Positions 7,565 to 17,203 of a stretch of DNA of 64,000 bases are shown here, piece by piece. The translations under genes and the position numbers were made by a program. Below the pieces are notes generated by a model. It was not told the DNA's origin. It did no database searches and saw nothing but the letters and a program-made list of their open reading frames with translations. Numbering within the stretch: position 1 is the stretch's first letter; every line of letters starts with the position of its first letter. The stretch comes from Candidatus Enterococcus leclercqii (lineage in GTDB: Bacteria > Bacillota > Bacilli > Lactobacillales > Enterococcaceae): assembly GCF_009933135.1 (NCBI RefSeq), contig NZ_MAEH01000016.1, positions 1 to 64,000 of the forward strand, written 5' to 3'.

Positions 7565-8572
7565 CTATTGTTTATATCGTCCAGCGCCAATGATATGCTG
7601 TTGCCAATAGGTTTCTGTAAGATTGGTCCATCCCACTGGATCACCCGCATGGAACATTCGATTGTCTCCTGCGTAAATGCCCACATGAGTGACATAAGTA
7701 CCCGCATCATAAGTGGAGTGGAAAAAAATCAAATCTCCTGGTTTAGCATCTTTCAGGTCAATATGAGTCATGGCATCATACTGATCTTGTGCGACTCGCG
7801 GAAGCTTCAGACCAACTTTGGCATAACACCATTGGGTTAATCCACTACAATCAAAACCTGTTTCAGGACTCGAACCACCAAATACATAAGCAGTACCTTC
7901 ATATTTAAACGCCTCATCGAAAATTCCCTGAACCGTTTTATCATCAAATTGTGTCGTAGTCAGGTATTGTTTCACCAACAAACAATAAAACATATTCCCG
8001 TAGTTATAGCGCCAGCCACCATTTTCCTTAATCGCAATTGGATTGGAATAATGAACCTTTTGTCCTCCTGACTTTTCTTTTGAAAAAGATTCAGCTAAAG
8101 CAAAACGATGCTTTTTACCATTTTTTGCCACATGATCCAAATACCCGCCACCATAGTTATAGGCCTGAATGATACTATCTTGATCACATCCTAGCTCCTT
8201 TGCCCGCTCGACTAACGAAGCAAAGTAAACACACCCTTGTTTGATAGATGCTTCTGTACTCAATGAATTTGGAGGTAGCCCTGCCGATTCAGAACTTTGC
8301 ATCACATCTTCCATCGTGCCGCCTGATTCTATTTGAATAATCGCCAAAAGAATCGGAACATAGTCTAATATGTCCGATTCCTTGGCATATTTCTCTACAA
8401 GCGAACGATGCTTTAAAACTGCCTCTGAAACACTGCTAGACCCAGCAGAAGAACCATTGCCACTACTTCCTTCACTATCGTCACCAAACAATAAACCGAC
8501 ACACATCACAATCCCCATAAAAGAAATCATTAGAATAGTTAGGGTGATTGTACTCAATTTCTTTATTGTCAT
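7565..8572 (-). CDS. Bifunctional lysozyme/NlpC-P60 peptidoglycan hydrolase (Tn916 Orf14-like)
   Basis: This 335-residue secreted or membrane-tethered enzyme opens the cell wall for the conjugation channel. A hydrophobic segment (about 8-30) is followed by a Ser/Gly linker, then a lysozyme-like domain with the catalytic Glu in the IESGG block (about residue 83). The C-terminal NlpC/P60 endopeptidase has Cys in GFDCSGLTQW (about 242) and His in THVGIYAG (about 295). Length matches Tn916 Orf14 closely. Its ATG overlaps the TGA of the Orf15-like gene by four bases, so translation is coupled. Confidence 0.93.
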   Translation of the reverse strand: MTIKKLSTITLTILMISFMGIVMCVGLLFGDDSEGSSGNGSSAGSSSVSEAVLKHRSLVEKYAKESDILDYVPILLAIIQIESGGTMEDVMQSSESAGLPPNSLSTEASIKQGCVYFASLVERAKELGCDQDSIIQAYNYGGGYLDHVAKNGKKHRFALAESFSKEKSGGQKVHYSNPIAIKENGGWRYNYGNMFYCLLVKQYLTTTQFDDKTVQGIFDEAFKYEGTAYVFGGSSPETGFDCSGLTQWCYAKVGLKLPRVAQDQYDAMTHIDLKDAKPGDLIFFHSTYDAGTYVTHVGIYAGDNRMFHAGDPVGWTNLTETYWQQHIIGAGRYKQ

Positions 8573-10686
8573 TTTTCATCACCTTGCCTTAACTTAGCTC
8601 TATTAGAACGATTCTTTTGATAATGAAGGCTTTTTTCTTTTGCTAAAGTGGATTGATTTTTCAATTGTTGGCTACGCGTTAATTTTCGATTTACTGGCGA
8701 ATGAATAGTTTGTTGGAGAATTTTACGTTCAACTTGTGGTTTCCTGCTTTTCTGCGAATCTTTTTCTAGTTGACGGCGATCCTTTGAAGGACGTTGCTTT
8801 GTAGTGACAAGTTCTTTCGCTGACACATTGGTTCGTCGATTAAAGGTAGAATCTCGCTGAGCACCCAACACTTGACGCTTTTCATCCATTATTTTTTGCC
8901 GTTGTTGTCGGTGATTGTCTCGTTGTTTCTCTCGTTCTTTTTTCTCCCGAACAAGCCCCCGCTTAAATTCTTCTGGTGCTTTTTTTGTTTTTTCTATTCC
9001 TGTATGAAGAAGATATTTCAAGTTCATTGGTGTATCAGACAACTGTTCTTTTGCTTGTTTGGCTTTATCTTTTATTCTGGCTTTTGAATCAAGTGCCACA
9101 CCAACTTTTCTACCCACTAAGTTCATTCGTGAAGGTTTCTTATTACTAACTACCGGATTTTGTTCCGTCATATCAGGGACTAATTTTTGGCTATCTTGCA
9201 TGGACTGGTTCTTTCGACTAGATAATTTAATGGTTTTTGAACCATTTTTCACTCTTGAAGGATTGGCTGCTAATTTCCCGCCAATTGCAGCACCCTCACC
9301 AAAAGCTAGAGTTCGTCCAACATTTCGATTGAGTTGTCGTAATTTTCGATTCATCAACATTTGAGGTCTCCGCATGACAAGTCTCCCCATTGACTGACTA
9401 TCATTACTTTGAAGATTGAACATACTCATAATGTCGCCTAATTTGAAATAGATACCGGCAAAGGTCACGATTTGAAGAAACGCAACCATAAAGAACGGGT
9501 AAGTAGCTGAGATATTGAAAAACATCGTGGAGATACTAAAAGCAGTCGTAATTACTAAGGTGACCCCTGCTCGCATCATAATCGTATTGAACAAACGAAT
9601 AATCGCCTTTTTTCCCAAGCTCTCATAAGTTGGTAGCATCGATAATAAGAAGCTGATTGGCAGAAACATAGCGAAAATGATAAAGAGAATTTGGGAGAAC
9701 AACATAATCCCCGTCAATAAGAAGACAAAGAATGAGATACCAATATTAAACAACACCAAAAAGACCACGGTCCCTAATCGGTTCATGGTCTTTGTAATAC
9801 TTAGATTCACATTGTCGTTGTCTTCAATTTCAGCTTTTACCGCTTCTTCTCGATCCTTTCCCTTATTTTCATCCGGACTCACAGATAAAATCTTATTGAC
9901 CCGGTCTTCACCAATTTCTTCAATATTGGAATCATCAAATTGCAACAAGAGCCAGGGTTGTTGAACTTGAATCGAAAACAAACTATCTCGAATCAAATCA
10001 ACGCTATCCTTTCCTTGACTTTCAGAATTAGGGACGACAATCTTAGTTCCTAACGTAAGAGCTGCTTCACTAACATCCGAACTGAATTCATTGATTTTCG
10101 TGATATTAGTTGGTGCATATGCAATAAAGGAACCGGACAGCAGAAAAATCACCACAAAATTAATCACTGCCCGTACTGCTTTAGTGCTTTCACGCTTAAG
10201 CAATCCTGTATACACTACATATACTCCCAAAGCCAAAATCATTAATAACAAAAAGCCAAAATAGAAGCCCGAAGTCTGCATGCCGTTTTCATTTATTCCA
10301 GCCAGTGTTTGAATATTTTTTCCAATACTTTCTGCCGTATCCGAAATAAAATCCAACTTGTAAGCTTCTTGTACCACATACCCCGTTGCATTCGATAAAT
10401 ACAAACTAACGGTCCAAATGAAATTTGTAATGGCGTAGAGACCGTACATTACGCTTTTTCCTAAACCATCGCCCCAGTTCCAAGGCAACCAGTCCCACGA
10501 ACTATCTACAAAGAAGTCCAATTGATAGTTATCAAGTGAATATTGAGAATAAAGATTGCCAGCTTTAACGGTATCATCAACTAATCCAGTTGCTTCCGCT
10601 ACTCTACCGACTAAACTTAGGAGGATGATAAGAGAAAATAGACTGACAAGGACAATTCCCACAATCCGAAAAAGTTTCTTTTTCAT
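8569..10686 (-). CDS. Tn916 Orf15-like multispanning channel protein (TcpH/VirB6-like)
   Basis: About 705 residues from the ATG at 10686 (MKKKLFRIVG), preceded by a GGAG ribosome site. An in-frame GTG/ATG further upstream would overlap the preceding gene by about 95 bases and is rejected. The first half carries a signal-like helix and several membrane segments (about 65-440). The second half is soluble, very basic and rich in K/R/Q, with likely coiled coil. Such proteins form the membrane pore of Gram-positive conjugation systems. Confidence 0.9.
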   Translation of the reverse strand: MKKKLFRIVGIVLVSLFSLIILLSLVGRVAEATGLVDDTVKAGNLYSQYSLDNYQLDFFVDSSWDWLPWNWGDGLGKSVMYGLYAITNFIWTVSLYLSNATGYVVQEAYKLDFISDTAESIGKNIQTLAGINENGMQTSGFYFGFLLLMILALGVYVVYTGLLKRESTKAVRAVINFVVIFLLSGSFIAYAPTNITKINEFSSDVSEAALTLGTKIVVPNSESQGKDSVDLIRDSLFSIQVQQPWLLLQFDDSNIEEIGEDRVNKILSVSPDENKGKDREEAVKAEIEDNDNVNLSITKTMNRLGTVVFLVLFNIGISFFVFLLTGIMLFSQILFIIFAMFLPISFLLSMLPTYESLGKKAIIRLFNTIMMRAGVTLVITTAFSISTMFFNISATYPFFMVAFLQIVTFAGIYFKLGDIMSMFNLQSNDSQSMGRLVMRRPQMLMNRKLRQLNRNVGRTLAFGEGAAIGGKLAANPSRVKNGSKTIKLSSRKNQSMQDSQKLVPDMTEQNPVVSNKKPSRMNLVGRKVGVALDSKARIKDKAKQAKEQLSDTPMNLKYLLHTGIEKTKKAPEEFKRGLVREKKEREKQRDNHRQQRQKIMDEKRQVLGAQRDSTFNRRTNVSAKELVTTKQRPSKDRRQLEKDSQKSRKPQVERKILQQTIHSPVNRKLTRSQQLKNQSTLAKEKSLHYQKNRSNRAKLRQGDEK

Positions 10687-10690
10687 CTCC

Positions 10691-13138
10691 TCACTCCGTT
10701 CTTTCTTGAACAGGTGGACGTGTATCAAAAGCATGGAAGAGTTCTTCAAAGACTGGATGAACTTGTACCACACCAACGCGACCATACAAGTCTTGCATCA
10801 AACATTGCCCATTTTCCAAATCCCGCAGACGCTTTTGATTACTTTCATCCTCTTGATCTAAACCGAAGAATTCCAAAGTTTTCTTGATTTCATGAATATC
10901 CGTGCTTCGAAAGGCAAATTTCAGCCCAATGTTGTTTTTCAGACGTTCATCTAATAAATCATCACTATTTTGAGTGACAAAGTAGACGCCGGCATTCATC
11001 GCTCGGCCGGCACGAACCAGTTTATTCGAAAGAGTTTTTCCTTGAGCAACTTGAAGGAAGCTCCAGGCTTCATCCAAATCCACAATTTTGAAGATTTCAC
11101 GATTGCTATGGATAAAATCTAAGGCAAAAGTTGAAATGACAATCAGCATGGAAACACTAAGCAATTCCATCGTGGTGTATTCTTCAAACGTAGTCTCCGC
11201 ATCTGGTAAAACCAAATCTGCCACCTGAATGATATTCAATTGTTTATCCAAACTAATCGACTGAGTAATTGACCCATCTGAAAAAAGTAACTGCGCAAAA
11301 TCATAATCGGTAAACGATTCAATATGATCAGCAATATTTTCCGCAACTGGTGTCCCATCATTTCGAAGCTCGGTAATGACTTGTAACAACCCACATTGAT
11401 TGCTTTGGGTAACGGTTCGAATAGCTTTTCGTAAAACAGGAAACTTCTCTCCGTCCCGGCTAGAAATTCCCGTTAGGAAAGTCAGAATATCAATTGCTAG
11501 ACTTTCAGAATCCTTCTTTTTCTTCATGATCACATAGGGATCAAGTAACCCTTGATTTTCTGGTTTACTAGTTAGGTTGAGGATATTAATCTCATCTGCA
11601 ATTTCTGGTAAGGTTTCTTTCCAACCACCTCGCTCCCCCTTGGGATCAACAATTACTGCTTGACCGCCAAATAAGACAGCATAATAAACTAAGAGATTAT
11701 TACTAAAGGACTTGCCTCCACCAAGTGAACCAAGAAAAGCGGCAGCTAACGCATTAGTGACGGAACCTTTGACTCCTTGTGAAGCCAATGCCGGTTTAAG
11801 ATACACATTGCGTCCGGTATCCACGTTGTAGCCAAAATAAATCCCCTCCAATTCTCCTAACATTTGGGTTGCCCCAAAACCAAGTCCAGCAAGAAAATCA
11901 GAAGTAACATATTGGATATAGTCGTTCATGTATCGCTTACTTGAAGGTAAAAACTCTTCATGTAGTCCCATCATATCGCCAAAAGGACGGACCAGTTTTA
12001 CATTGGTATCATCGTAAAAATCTAAAACTTCATCACACCGGCGCTTTAATTCGTCCAATGATTCTGCACTTACCCGAACCACATAGCTTAATTTGTACAT
12101 AGATTCTTTGGATTGATCCAACGTTGTTTCTAGTTCATCCACGGAGTCCAGAGCATCTAGAACATTGGAATTAGTTTCATTGTTGGACTGATACGCATGA
12201 TTATCTAAATCTTTCAGTTCTTTTTTCTTATTACGAACTGTCGCTAGTGCCTTTTTATTCGTCACGATTTCTACATTCATACTCGTGTCGATTGGAAAAG
12301 TGAATTGTTGTTGCTGGTAATAAAAGAGTTCAGACGATGGAAACTCCATCTCACCGACAATTGTATTAATCGTTAGATAAGCTACATAGGATTCATGATT
12401 CTCGTGTTCTAGTCGTAGATAACGTGGTTTCTCTTCAATCAAACAGCGACTCGGACGTAGCAAGTCGTAGCGTTTCACTAAAGTTTCGGACTTCATTTTT
12501 TTCTTTGGCAACTGAAATTCATATTCCTCAAAAGGCGTGCCTTTTTCGCCATAGATATGTTCAATCAAATAGCTCAGATCACTAGGTGTTACTCGTCTTA
12601 CTTTAAATCTACGAGCTAGTTTATTTTCCATCAATTTTTCAAGCTTAGTATACCGACGAATTTCTTCATTGGATAAAGAAACAAAATCTCCCATCAAATG
12701 ATGATTGACCCCGTAGACAAACTCTTGAAGTCCAGAAAAGAAAGATTTTTTCAGACTTTTTAGATTGATCTCTTCATCTGTCGCAATCAATTTGAAGCCA
12801 ATAAAAAAGCGATAATCAATTTGAGTATCGCCAATCATGGATACTAAAGCATCCGTCTGTAAATCGATTCGTTGTTTAGCGACTTCTTTCAAGCGACCAC
12901 TAATTTCTTTTTTCGATCGTTCCTGCGTAGCACGAATACTGCTTTCTGTCGCAATTTGTAACGCATGAATCTTCCCTTCACGATTTTGTGCAATCAATTG
13001 GCGAAAGTTATCATGAACTTGATATTTCTGTTCAGGAGATAAAAAAGAATAGTTGTACGGAACAAGTTCATAGTAAGCAAAGCACTCGCCTTCTTGATTA
13101 AAGACGAGATTATTTTCAATATATTTAATCGGGTACAT
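10691..13138 (-). CDS. VirB4-family conjugation ATPase (Tn916 Orf16/TcpF-like)
   Basis: This 815-residue cytoplasmic ATPase powers the mating channel. The Walker A motif is in GSLGGGKSFSNN (about residues 470-480). A Walker B-like block is IVDLDEAWSFLQ (about 685), and a helicase-like motif VYFVTQNSDDLLDERL follows. Size and order agree with Tn916 Orf16. Its start overlaps the end of the TcpE gene by 14 bases, with GAGGAG upstream. Confidence 0.95.
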   Translation of the reverse strand: MYPIKYIENNLVFNQEGECFAYYELVPYNYSFLSPEQKYQVHDNFRQLIAQNREGKIHALQIATESSIRATQERSKKEISGRLKEVAKQRIDLQTDALVSMIGDTQIDYRFFIGFKLIATDEEINLKSLKKSFFSGLQEFVYGVNHHLMGDFVSLSNEEIRRYTKLEKLMENKLARRFKVRRVTPSDLSYLIEHIYGEKGTPFEEYEFQLPKKKMKSETLVKRYDLLRPSRCLIEEKPRYLRLEHENHESYVAYLTINTIVGEMEFPSSELFYYQQQQFTFPIDTSMNVEIVTNKKALATVRNKKKELKDLDNHAYQSNNETNSNVLDALDSVDELETTLDQSKESMYKLSYVVRVSAESLDELKRRCDEVLDFYDDTNVKLVRPFGDMMGLHEEFLPSSKRYMNDYIQYVTSDFLAGLGFGATQMLGELEGIYFGYNVDTGRNVYLKPALASQGVKGSVTNALAAAFLGSLGGGKSFSNNLLVYYAVLFGGQAVIVDPKGERGGWKETLPEIADEINILNLTSKPENQGLLDPYVIMKKKKDSESLAIDILTFLTGISSRDGEKFPVLRKAIRTVTQSNQCGLLQVITELRNDGTPVAENIADHIESFTDYDFAQLLFSDGSITQSISLDKQLNIIQVADLVLPDAETTFEEYTTMELLSVSMLIVISTFALDFIHSNREIFKIVDLDEAWSFLQVAQGKTLSNKLVRAGRAMNAGVYFVTQNSDDLLDERLKNNIGLKFAFRSTDIHEIKKTLEFFGLDQEDESNQKRLRDLENGQCLMQDLYGRVGVVQVHPVFEELFHAFDTRPPVQERTE

Positions 13139-13514
13139 AATTCACACTCCTCACTAGGGTGATTGGTTCATCCCATCGTTTTTTCTGTTCTTTTACTTTC
13201 TTTCCAGAAAAAGTAACCTTAAATCGTAAGTGATAGCTGATAAAAGATCGCAAGAATCCTAATGGTTTCTTACCATCAAACATTTTTTGTGACATAAACC
13301 AAGTGACTGCCACTGGTATACCCAAGTATTTTAAAAATACCCCCTCTATCATAGATAGCGGAGGCACATGAGCAAATACAATGACAAACAGCAAGGATAA
13401 GACAAACCAAGCCATCTGATTAAAGGTTACAGGAAAAGGTAGCTGAAAGTCATTGATTGCATAAATGACTTTTTCAACTGCCCAGATACTGGTATAACTT
13501 TTTATTTTTTTCAT
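13125..13514 (-). CDS. TcpE family conjugal transfer membrane protein (Tn916 Orf17-like)
   Basis: A 129-residue protein with two close hydrophobic segments (about residues 28-65), the TcpE layout. TcpE is part of the conjugative channel. The ATG at 13514 follows GGAGGTTAAATA. Upstream, a strong terminator (13530-13561) separates it from the inserted nuclease/ATPase cassette, so its transcription must start in that short gap or read through. Confidence 0.87.
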   Translation of the reverse strand: MKKIKSYTSIWAVEKVIYAINDFQLPFPVTFNQMAWFVLSLLFVIVFAHVPPLSMIEGVFLKYLGIPVAVTWFMSQKMFDGKKPLGFLRSFISYHLRFKVTFSGKKVKEQKKRWDEPITLVRSVNYVPD

Positions 13515-13529
13515 TATTTAACCTCCTAT

Positions 13530-13561
13530 ACAAAAAGCCACCGATAATTTTTCGGTGGCTT
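13530..13561 (-). terminator. Intrinsic terminator of the defence-like cassette
   Basis: Perfect minus-strand hairpin AAGCCACCGA/TCGGTGGCTT (13535-13544 and 13552-13561) with a T-rich tail, directly after the ATPase stop codon and before the TcpE gene. It marks the cassette as its own transcription unit inside the transfer operon. Confidence 0.85.
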
Positions 13562-13565
13562 ACAA

Positions 13566-15260
13566 TTATTCCTTATCAATTAATGTATTAAGATAATCTT
13601 TATTGTCTTGATAATCATCTGTATTCATAAGTTGATACTTCTGGTTTTCCAGAATGATTATATTTAAACTCAAATCTGTATCATAGTCTTCTCTGTTAAA
13701 TCCCAATGTTGAAATAATGCATTGAGTGTCTATAGGAATATTTTCAAAGATATATTCAAAAAGGGTTCCCTTTTTCTTATTGTCTAGCTCTGCGTGGTTA
13801 GGACTATCCATAACTAGTGGGAATTTTATGGCTTCAGGAAAAAATTCATTTTTCAGTTTAAGCAAGTTCATATACCAAATAACTGTTACGATTGGCTGGT
13901 TACTCCCTGTAGCATTCACACTATTTTTGATATTTCCAATAGATTTATCATGTACTTCCTCAAGGCCAAATTTAACAATATCTTGTTTCATAGACTTAAA
14001 GTAGAAAGAATTTACGTCTTTCTTTTTCTTCGAATATTCATTTAACTTTTTCGTTAAAATTTTACCTTCAGCGACTAATTCTTTATGATTAGAATCTTCG
14101 TCTGACCATTCTCCTTCGAGTTTAGTTTTTAGATCTGAATAGCCCTGAATCTTAAAAATTTCATTTTGACTTTCCTTAGTACCTTTCAAAATTTTATTAT
14201 ATTGATTTAATCTTTTTAAATGATCTTTATAGACACTTTCTTTTTCTTCAATTTTTCTCTTAGATGAAGATATAAAGCTTTGTAACTCCAGACTTACCTG
14301 AGATAAGTCTTCAATATTAATATTTTTGATTATCCTAACGTCAAGTGTATCCTCAAGATCTTGACGACATAAAGGACACGTGTGTTCATGAAGTACATGT
14401 TCAATATCTTTTTCTTCATGCCTTTTTCTACTTCTTACATCCTCCAAGGTTTTAGTAATTTTCACATAGTTACTCCTTAGGTCAGATAGTTCATTCTTTG
14501 TTTTCTGTAAGTCAGAATAGACAGTACGATACTCGCTTTCTTGACGATCTAATTCTTTACGCAGTGCCTCAACATCTTCGGGGATTGCTTCAGGAATTTC
14601 TTTCTCGATTTTTTTAAGCATATTTGCAATAGTTGTCAGTTCTTGCTCACTTAATTTAAGCTTCTCAATCAAATTATCCTTTTTTAATTTCAAATCAAAA
14701 TAGTCTTTATTAAACAATCCAAAATGAGTATATAATAAAGGTTCTTTGAAGTTAATAAACTGGCCTAAGCCAGTGAATGACCCGAACTTACTTCCGTCCA
14801 TATGATCTTGGTCGGTAAAACTTAACATATATGCAAATGCTGGTGGAGCAATAATCAATTTGTTATCATTCTCTTTTCTTGACGGAAGATAGACAGAAAA
14901 ACCAAATAATGGATACAATACTTCAGCCAGCTCGTCTCTTTTATCAGTACCAACTATTAAGTTATATTCTGCATCAAATAACTTAAAGAAACGTCCCAAA
15001 CGCAGGATAGTATATCTTATAGAATCAATCATAAAATCAACTACGAAAGTAACTGTATCCTTTTTCAGGTTATCATCAAAATATACATCTGCACCTAATG
15101 CATAATAGACACTTTTCAGAATTAACGATTTTCCTTTTTTATTTCCGTCTTCTTGATCAGAAGTAACAATATTTATACCAGATGTGAAGGATACCTTTTT
15201 AGCTTTCTGAGTTGCTGTTGAAAATAGATACACATTATTTACTATCAACTTTTTAGACAT
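13566..15260 (-). CDS. Rad50/SMC-like ATPase of a two-gene defence-like cassette
   Basis: A 564-residue ABC/SMC-type protein. The N-terminus has a Walker A-like loop (GNKKGKSLILKSVYYALG, about residues 40-57). Long coiled coils flank a zinc-hook-like CPLC motif (about residue 295). The C-terminus has a Walker B/D-loop block (FPLVMDSPNHAELDNK). A classical LSGG signature is not obvious. This layout is seen in LmuB of Lamassu systems and in DUF2326/ABC-three-component ATPases, which act with nuclease effectors against phages or plasmids. The ATG (15258-15260) overlaps the TAA of the upstream gene (TAATG), so the pair is translationally coupled. The defence role is inferred. Confidence 0.75.
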   Translation of the reverse strand: MSKKLIVNNVYLFSTATQKAKKVSFTSGINIVTSDQEDGNKKGKSLILKSVYYALGADVYFDDNLKKDTVTFVVDFMIDSIRYTILRLGRFFKLFDAEYNLIVGTDKRDELAEVLYPLFGFSVYLPSRKENDNKLIIAPPAFAYMLSFTDQDHMDGSKFGSFTGLGQFINFKEPLLYTHFGLFNKDYFDLKLKKDNLIEKLKLSEQELTTIANMLKKIEKEIPEAIPEDVEALRKELDRQESEYRTVYSDLQKTKNELSDLRSNYVKITKTLEDVRSRKRHEEKDIEHVLHEHTCPLCRQDLEDTLDVRIIKNINIEDLSQVSLELQSFISSSKRKIEEKESVYKDHLKRLNQYNKILKGTKESQNEIFKIQGYSDLKTKLEGEWSDEDSNHKELVAEGKILTKKLNEYSKKKKDVNSFYFKSMKQDIVKFGLEEVHDKSIGNIKNSVNATGSNQPIVTVIWYMNLLKLKNEFFPEAIKFPLVMDSPNHAELDNKKKGTLFEYIFENIPIDTQCIISTLGFNREDYDTDLSLNIIILENQKYQLMNTDDYQDNKDYLNTLIDKE

Positions 15261-16318
15261 TATAAACTTTCCTCCACTTTAATCATGACTATCAAACACA
15301 ATAATTCTATCTCTTCTAGTGAAAATTCTAAAGGGAATGTAACAGTCGAAATAACAACATACTGTCTAACTAATTCGAAAATTTGAGCAGACTCGAGATT
15401 ATTGGACTGCTCAAGAATATCATCTCTAATTTTCCCTTCAATCTCTTGCCAATGAAAATCCATTTTAAGACGTGATATTACATTCGGTAATACCGTCATG
15501 TATTTAAGACGTTTACCAAGATTTCCTTCAGCTTCCTGTATATATTTTTTACACTGTTCCATTATTGAAACTGACTGTTCCGCATAACGACCCATAATAA
15601 GTTTAAATCGATCTGAAGTAAAACCTTTTTTCTCCACTGCCTCTATTCGAGAATTTACCGGAAACTCATAGTTTGCCTTTTCCTGAGCCTCTTGTATTAA
15701 AAGAGTTAGTAACGCCCCGGGCTTAACCGGGTCTTCACCGTAAAGTTGAACAAAGAAAGACTCAATTCGACCAACCATAGTTTCTTTAACTGTAGAAATC
15801 CCAAGATCACTATTTATAAAGACTACCTCTGATAAATCAATTTCCTCATTTGGGAATTCCGTTCTGATTGCTGACAAAAAAGCATTTCTATTCTCTTCTT
15901 CCATTTCTTCAAGCATCAGTTCCGAGTTTGGTATTCTTAAATTACCGGAAACTCCTAAATGAAGATTTGAAACTATAGCTAGTTTAGACTTAGGCATATT
16001 TTTTTCTATTTCAGTATGTCGCAGTTTATATAGAGTTCCGATAATGGAATGCTGTTTCGAAGGATCTTTTTTTGTTAAAGCCCTAACTGTATATGATCCA
16101 GCATCTTTTTTTGACTTCACCTGAAAAAACTCAAGTCTATCAAGATGATGAATTTCTACATCACAGACATAATCGAAGATCATAGTGAAATTATCGGATT
16201 TCATTAGTTCTCTTAAAAATCTGTCAATTCCCCAGTAGATTTCATAAGAAAATCGATTTTTTGACCTGGCTCCAGAAACATCTGCTTCATAATACGAATA
16301 CGCATCATCAATATCCAT
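15260..16318 (-). CDS. Cap4/DUF4297-like nuclease-domain protein, partner of the SMC-like ATPase
   Basis: A 352-residue protein. The first about 100 residues look like a PD-(D/E)xK-type endonuclease: an aromatic-rich helix, then an acidic residue in CDVEI (about 52-56) and a QVK motif (FFQVKSKK, about 65-72). This arrangement is found in DUF4297/Cap4 nucleases of CBASS and Lamassu. The rest is helical and could be the ATPase-binding or sensor part. It is the first gene of the cassette, with GGGAGG upstream and its own promoter at 16348-16356. The nuclease assignment is motif-level only; an ABC-3C effector is the close alternative. Confidence 0.65.
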   Translation of the reverse strand: MDIDDAYSYYEADVSGARSKNRFSYEIYWGIDRFLRELMKSDNFTMIFDYVCDVEIHHLDRLEFFQVKSKKDAGSYTVRALTKKDPSKQHSIIGTLYKLRHTEIEKNMPKSKLAIVSNLHLGVSGNLRIPNSELMLEEMEEENRNAFLSAIRTEFPNEEIDLSEVVFINSDLGISTVKETMVGRIESFFVQLYGEDPVKPGALLTLLIQEAQEKANYEFPVNSRIEAVEKKGFTSDRFKLIMGRYAEQSVSIMEQCKKYIQEAEGNLGKRLKYMTVLPNVISRLKMDFHWQEIEGKIRDDILEQSNNLESAQIFELVRQYVVISTVTFPLEFSLEEIELLCLIVMIKVEESL

Positions 16319-16336
16319 TTTTAAACCTCCCTAAAA

Positions 16337-16357
16337 ATGCTATTCTTATTATAGCAT
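16337..16357 (-). promoter_or_regulatory. Extended -10 promoter with overlapping palindrome for the cassette
   Basis: Minus strand has TGC-TATAAT (16348-16356), an extended -10 box. A perfect inverted repeat ATGCTAT-N7-ATAGCAT (16337-16343 and 16351-16357) overlaps it, which could be an operator. It lies 30 bases upstream of the nuclease-like gene. Confidence 0.6.
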
Positions 16358-16459
16358 CTTGCAGAGAAGTCTTACTATAGCAGGTACATTGAAAATAGGA
16401 CACAACTCTAGCAATTAACCATTGCACATCTTATTAACTAGTAGCAATGTACTATAAAA

Positions 16460-16963
16460 TTATCCATTATATTCAAAAACTCCTCGATTAGTAACTAAAT
16501 AGTTTCCTTCTAGTTCTAAATCTCGCCCATATGCTTCATAATCAATATAATTTTGAAGGTTAGTCGGTACCTCACCTAAAGCACCAGTTTCTTCAATCAA
16601 ATAATACGCCACATCACTCATATCATTACAATCCGGATAACAAATAATATCATCCACATGTTCCATCATTTCCTCAAAAGAATTGAAGAAGGAATGTTGA
16701 ATTTCTGAAGCGACTTCTCCGATTGGGGTTCCGTCTAGCTCTTCTGCTAGTCCACACAACCGATTAATCTCTTCAATCGGTGTGTACTCATCAATCTCAA
16801 ATGGAAGTTCATAATCATGAATCGCATACTCCTCGTATTCATCGTTTAGTCCAATACGTTCTTTGACTTCATCAAAATCAACAGGTGGGGTAAACCACGC
16901 CCCCACCAGCTCTCCTTCATTATATTTTCCGAGGTTCGCAATATAAATTCGCATCTTCTCCAT
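16460..16963 (-). CDS. ardA: ArdA antirestriction protein (Tn916 Orf18-like)
   Basis: A 167-residue acidic protein that mimics DNA and inhibits type I restriction enzymes, protecting incoming DNA during conjugation. The start (RIYIANLGKYNEGELVGAWF) and the many Asp/Glu residues are typical. Length is close to Tn916 Orf18. AAGGAGGG lies before the ATG at 16963. It sits between orf19 and the inserted nuclease/ATPase cassette. Confidence 0.95.
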   Translation of the reverse strand: MEKMRIYIANLGKYNEGELVGAWFTPPVDFDEVKERIGLNDEYEEYAIHDYELPFEIDEYTPIEEINRLCGLAEELDGTPIGEVASEIQHSFFNSFEEMMEHVDDIICYPDCNDMSDVAYYLIEETGALGEVPTNLQNYIDYEAYGRDLELEGNYLVTNRGVFEYNG

Positions 16964-16977
16964 AGTTTGTTCCCTCC

Positions 16978-17199
16978 TTATGCCCCAACAATACGGTTAA
17001 ACAAATTGAGTAGAACATCTTTCACACCCGCTGCATTAAAGACCAATCCTACCGCAATTAAGGCAATTACCAAGAAGCCAATCAGTTTGGAAAACTCACG
17101 TTTGAAGCCTAAAAATAAACCAATGACCACAATCGCCAATAAAACTAAGGATTGAGCATTGGTTAAAAACCATTGATATAAATTTTGTCCAAAATTCAT
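16978..17199 (-). CDS. Tn916 Orf19-like small membrane protein
   Basis: A 73-residue protein with two hydrophobic segments (about 12-30 and 37-55), matching the size and position of Tn916 Orf19. It belongs to the conserved transfer module; its molecular role is not established. Its stop is 15 bases before the ardA start. Confidence 0.85.
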   Translation of the reverse strand: MNFGQNLYQWFLTNAQSLVLLAIVVIGLFLGFKREFSKLIGFLVIALIAVGLVFNAAGVKDVLLNLFNRIVGA

Positions 17200-17203
17200 T
17201 TCA

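Noticed and set aside
10687-10785. N-terminal extension of the Orf15-like protein
   Set aside because: Would overlap the VirB4-like gene by 95 bases; the ATG at 10686 has a GGAG site and starts a normal signal-like helix.
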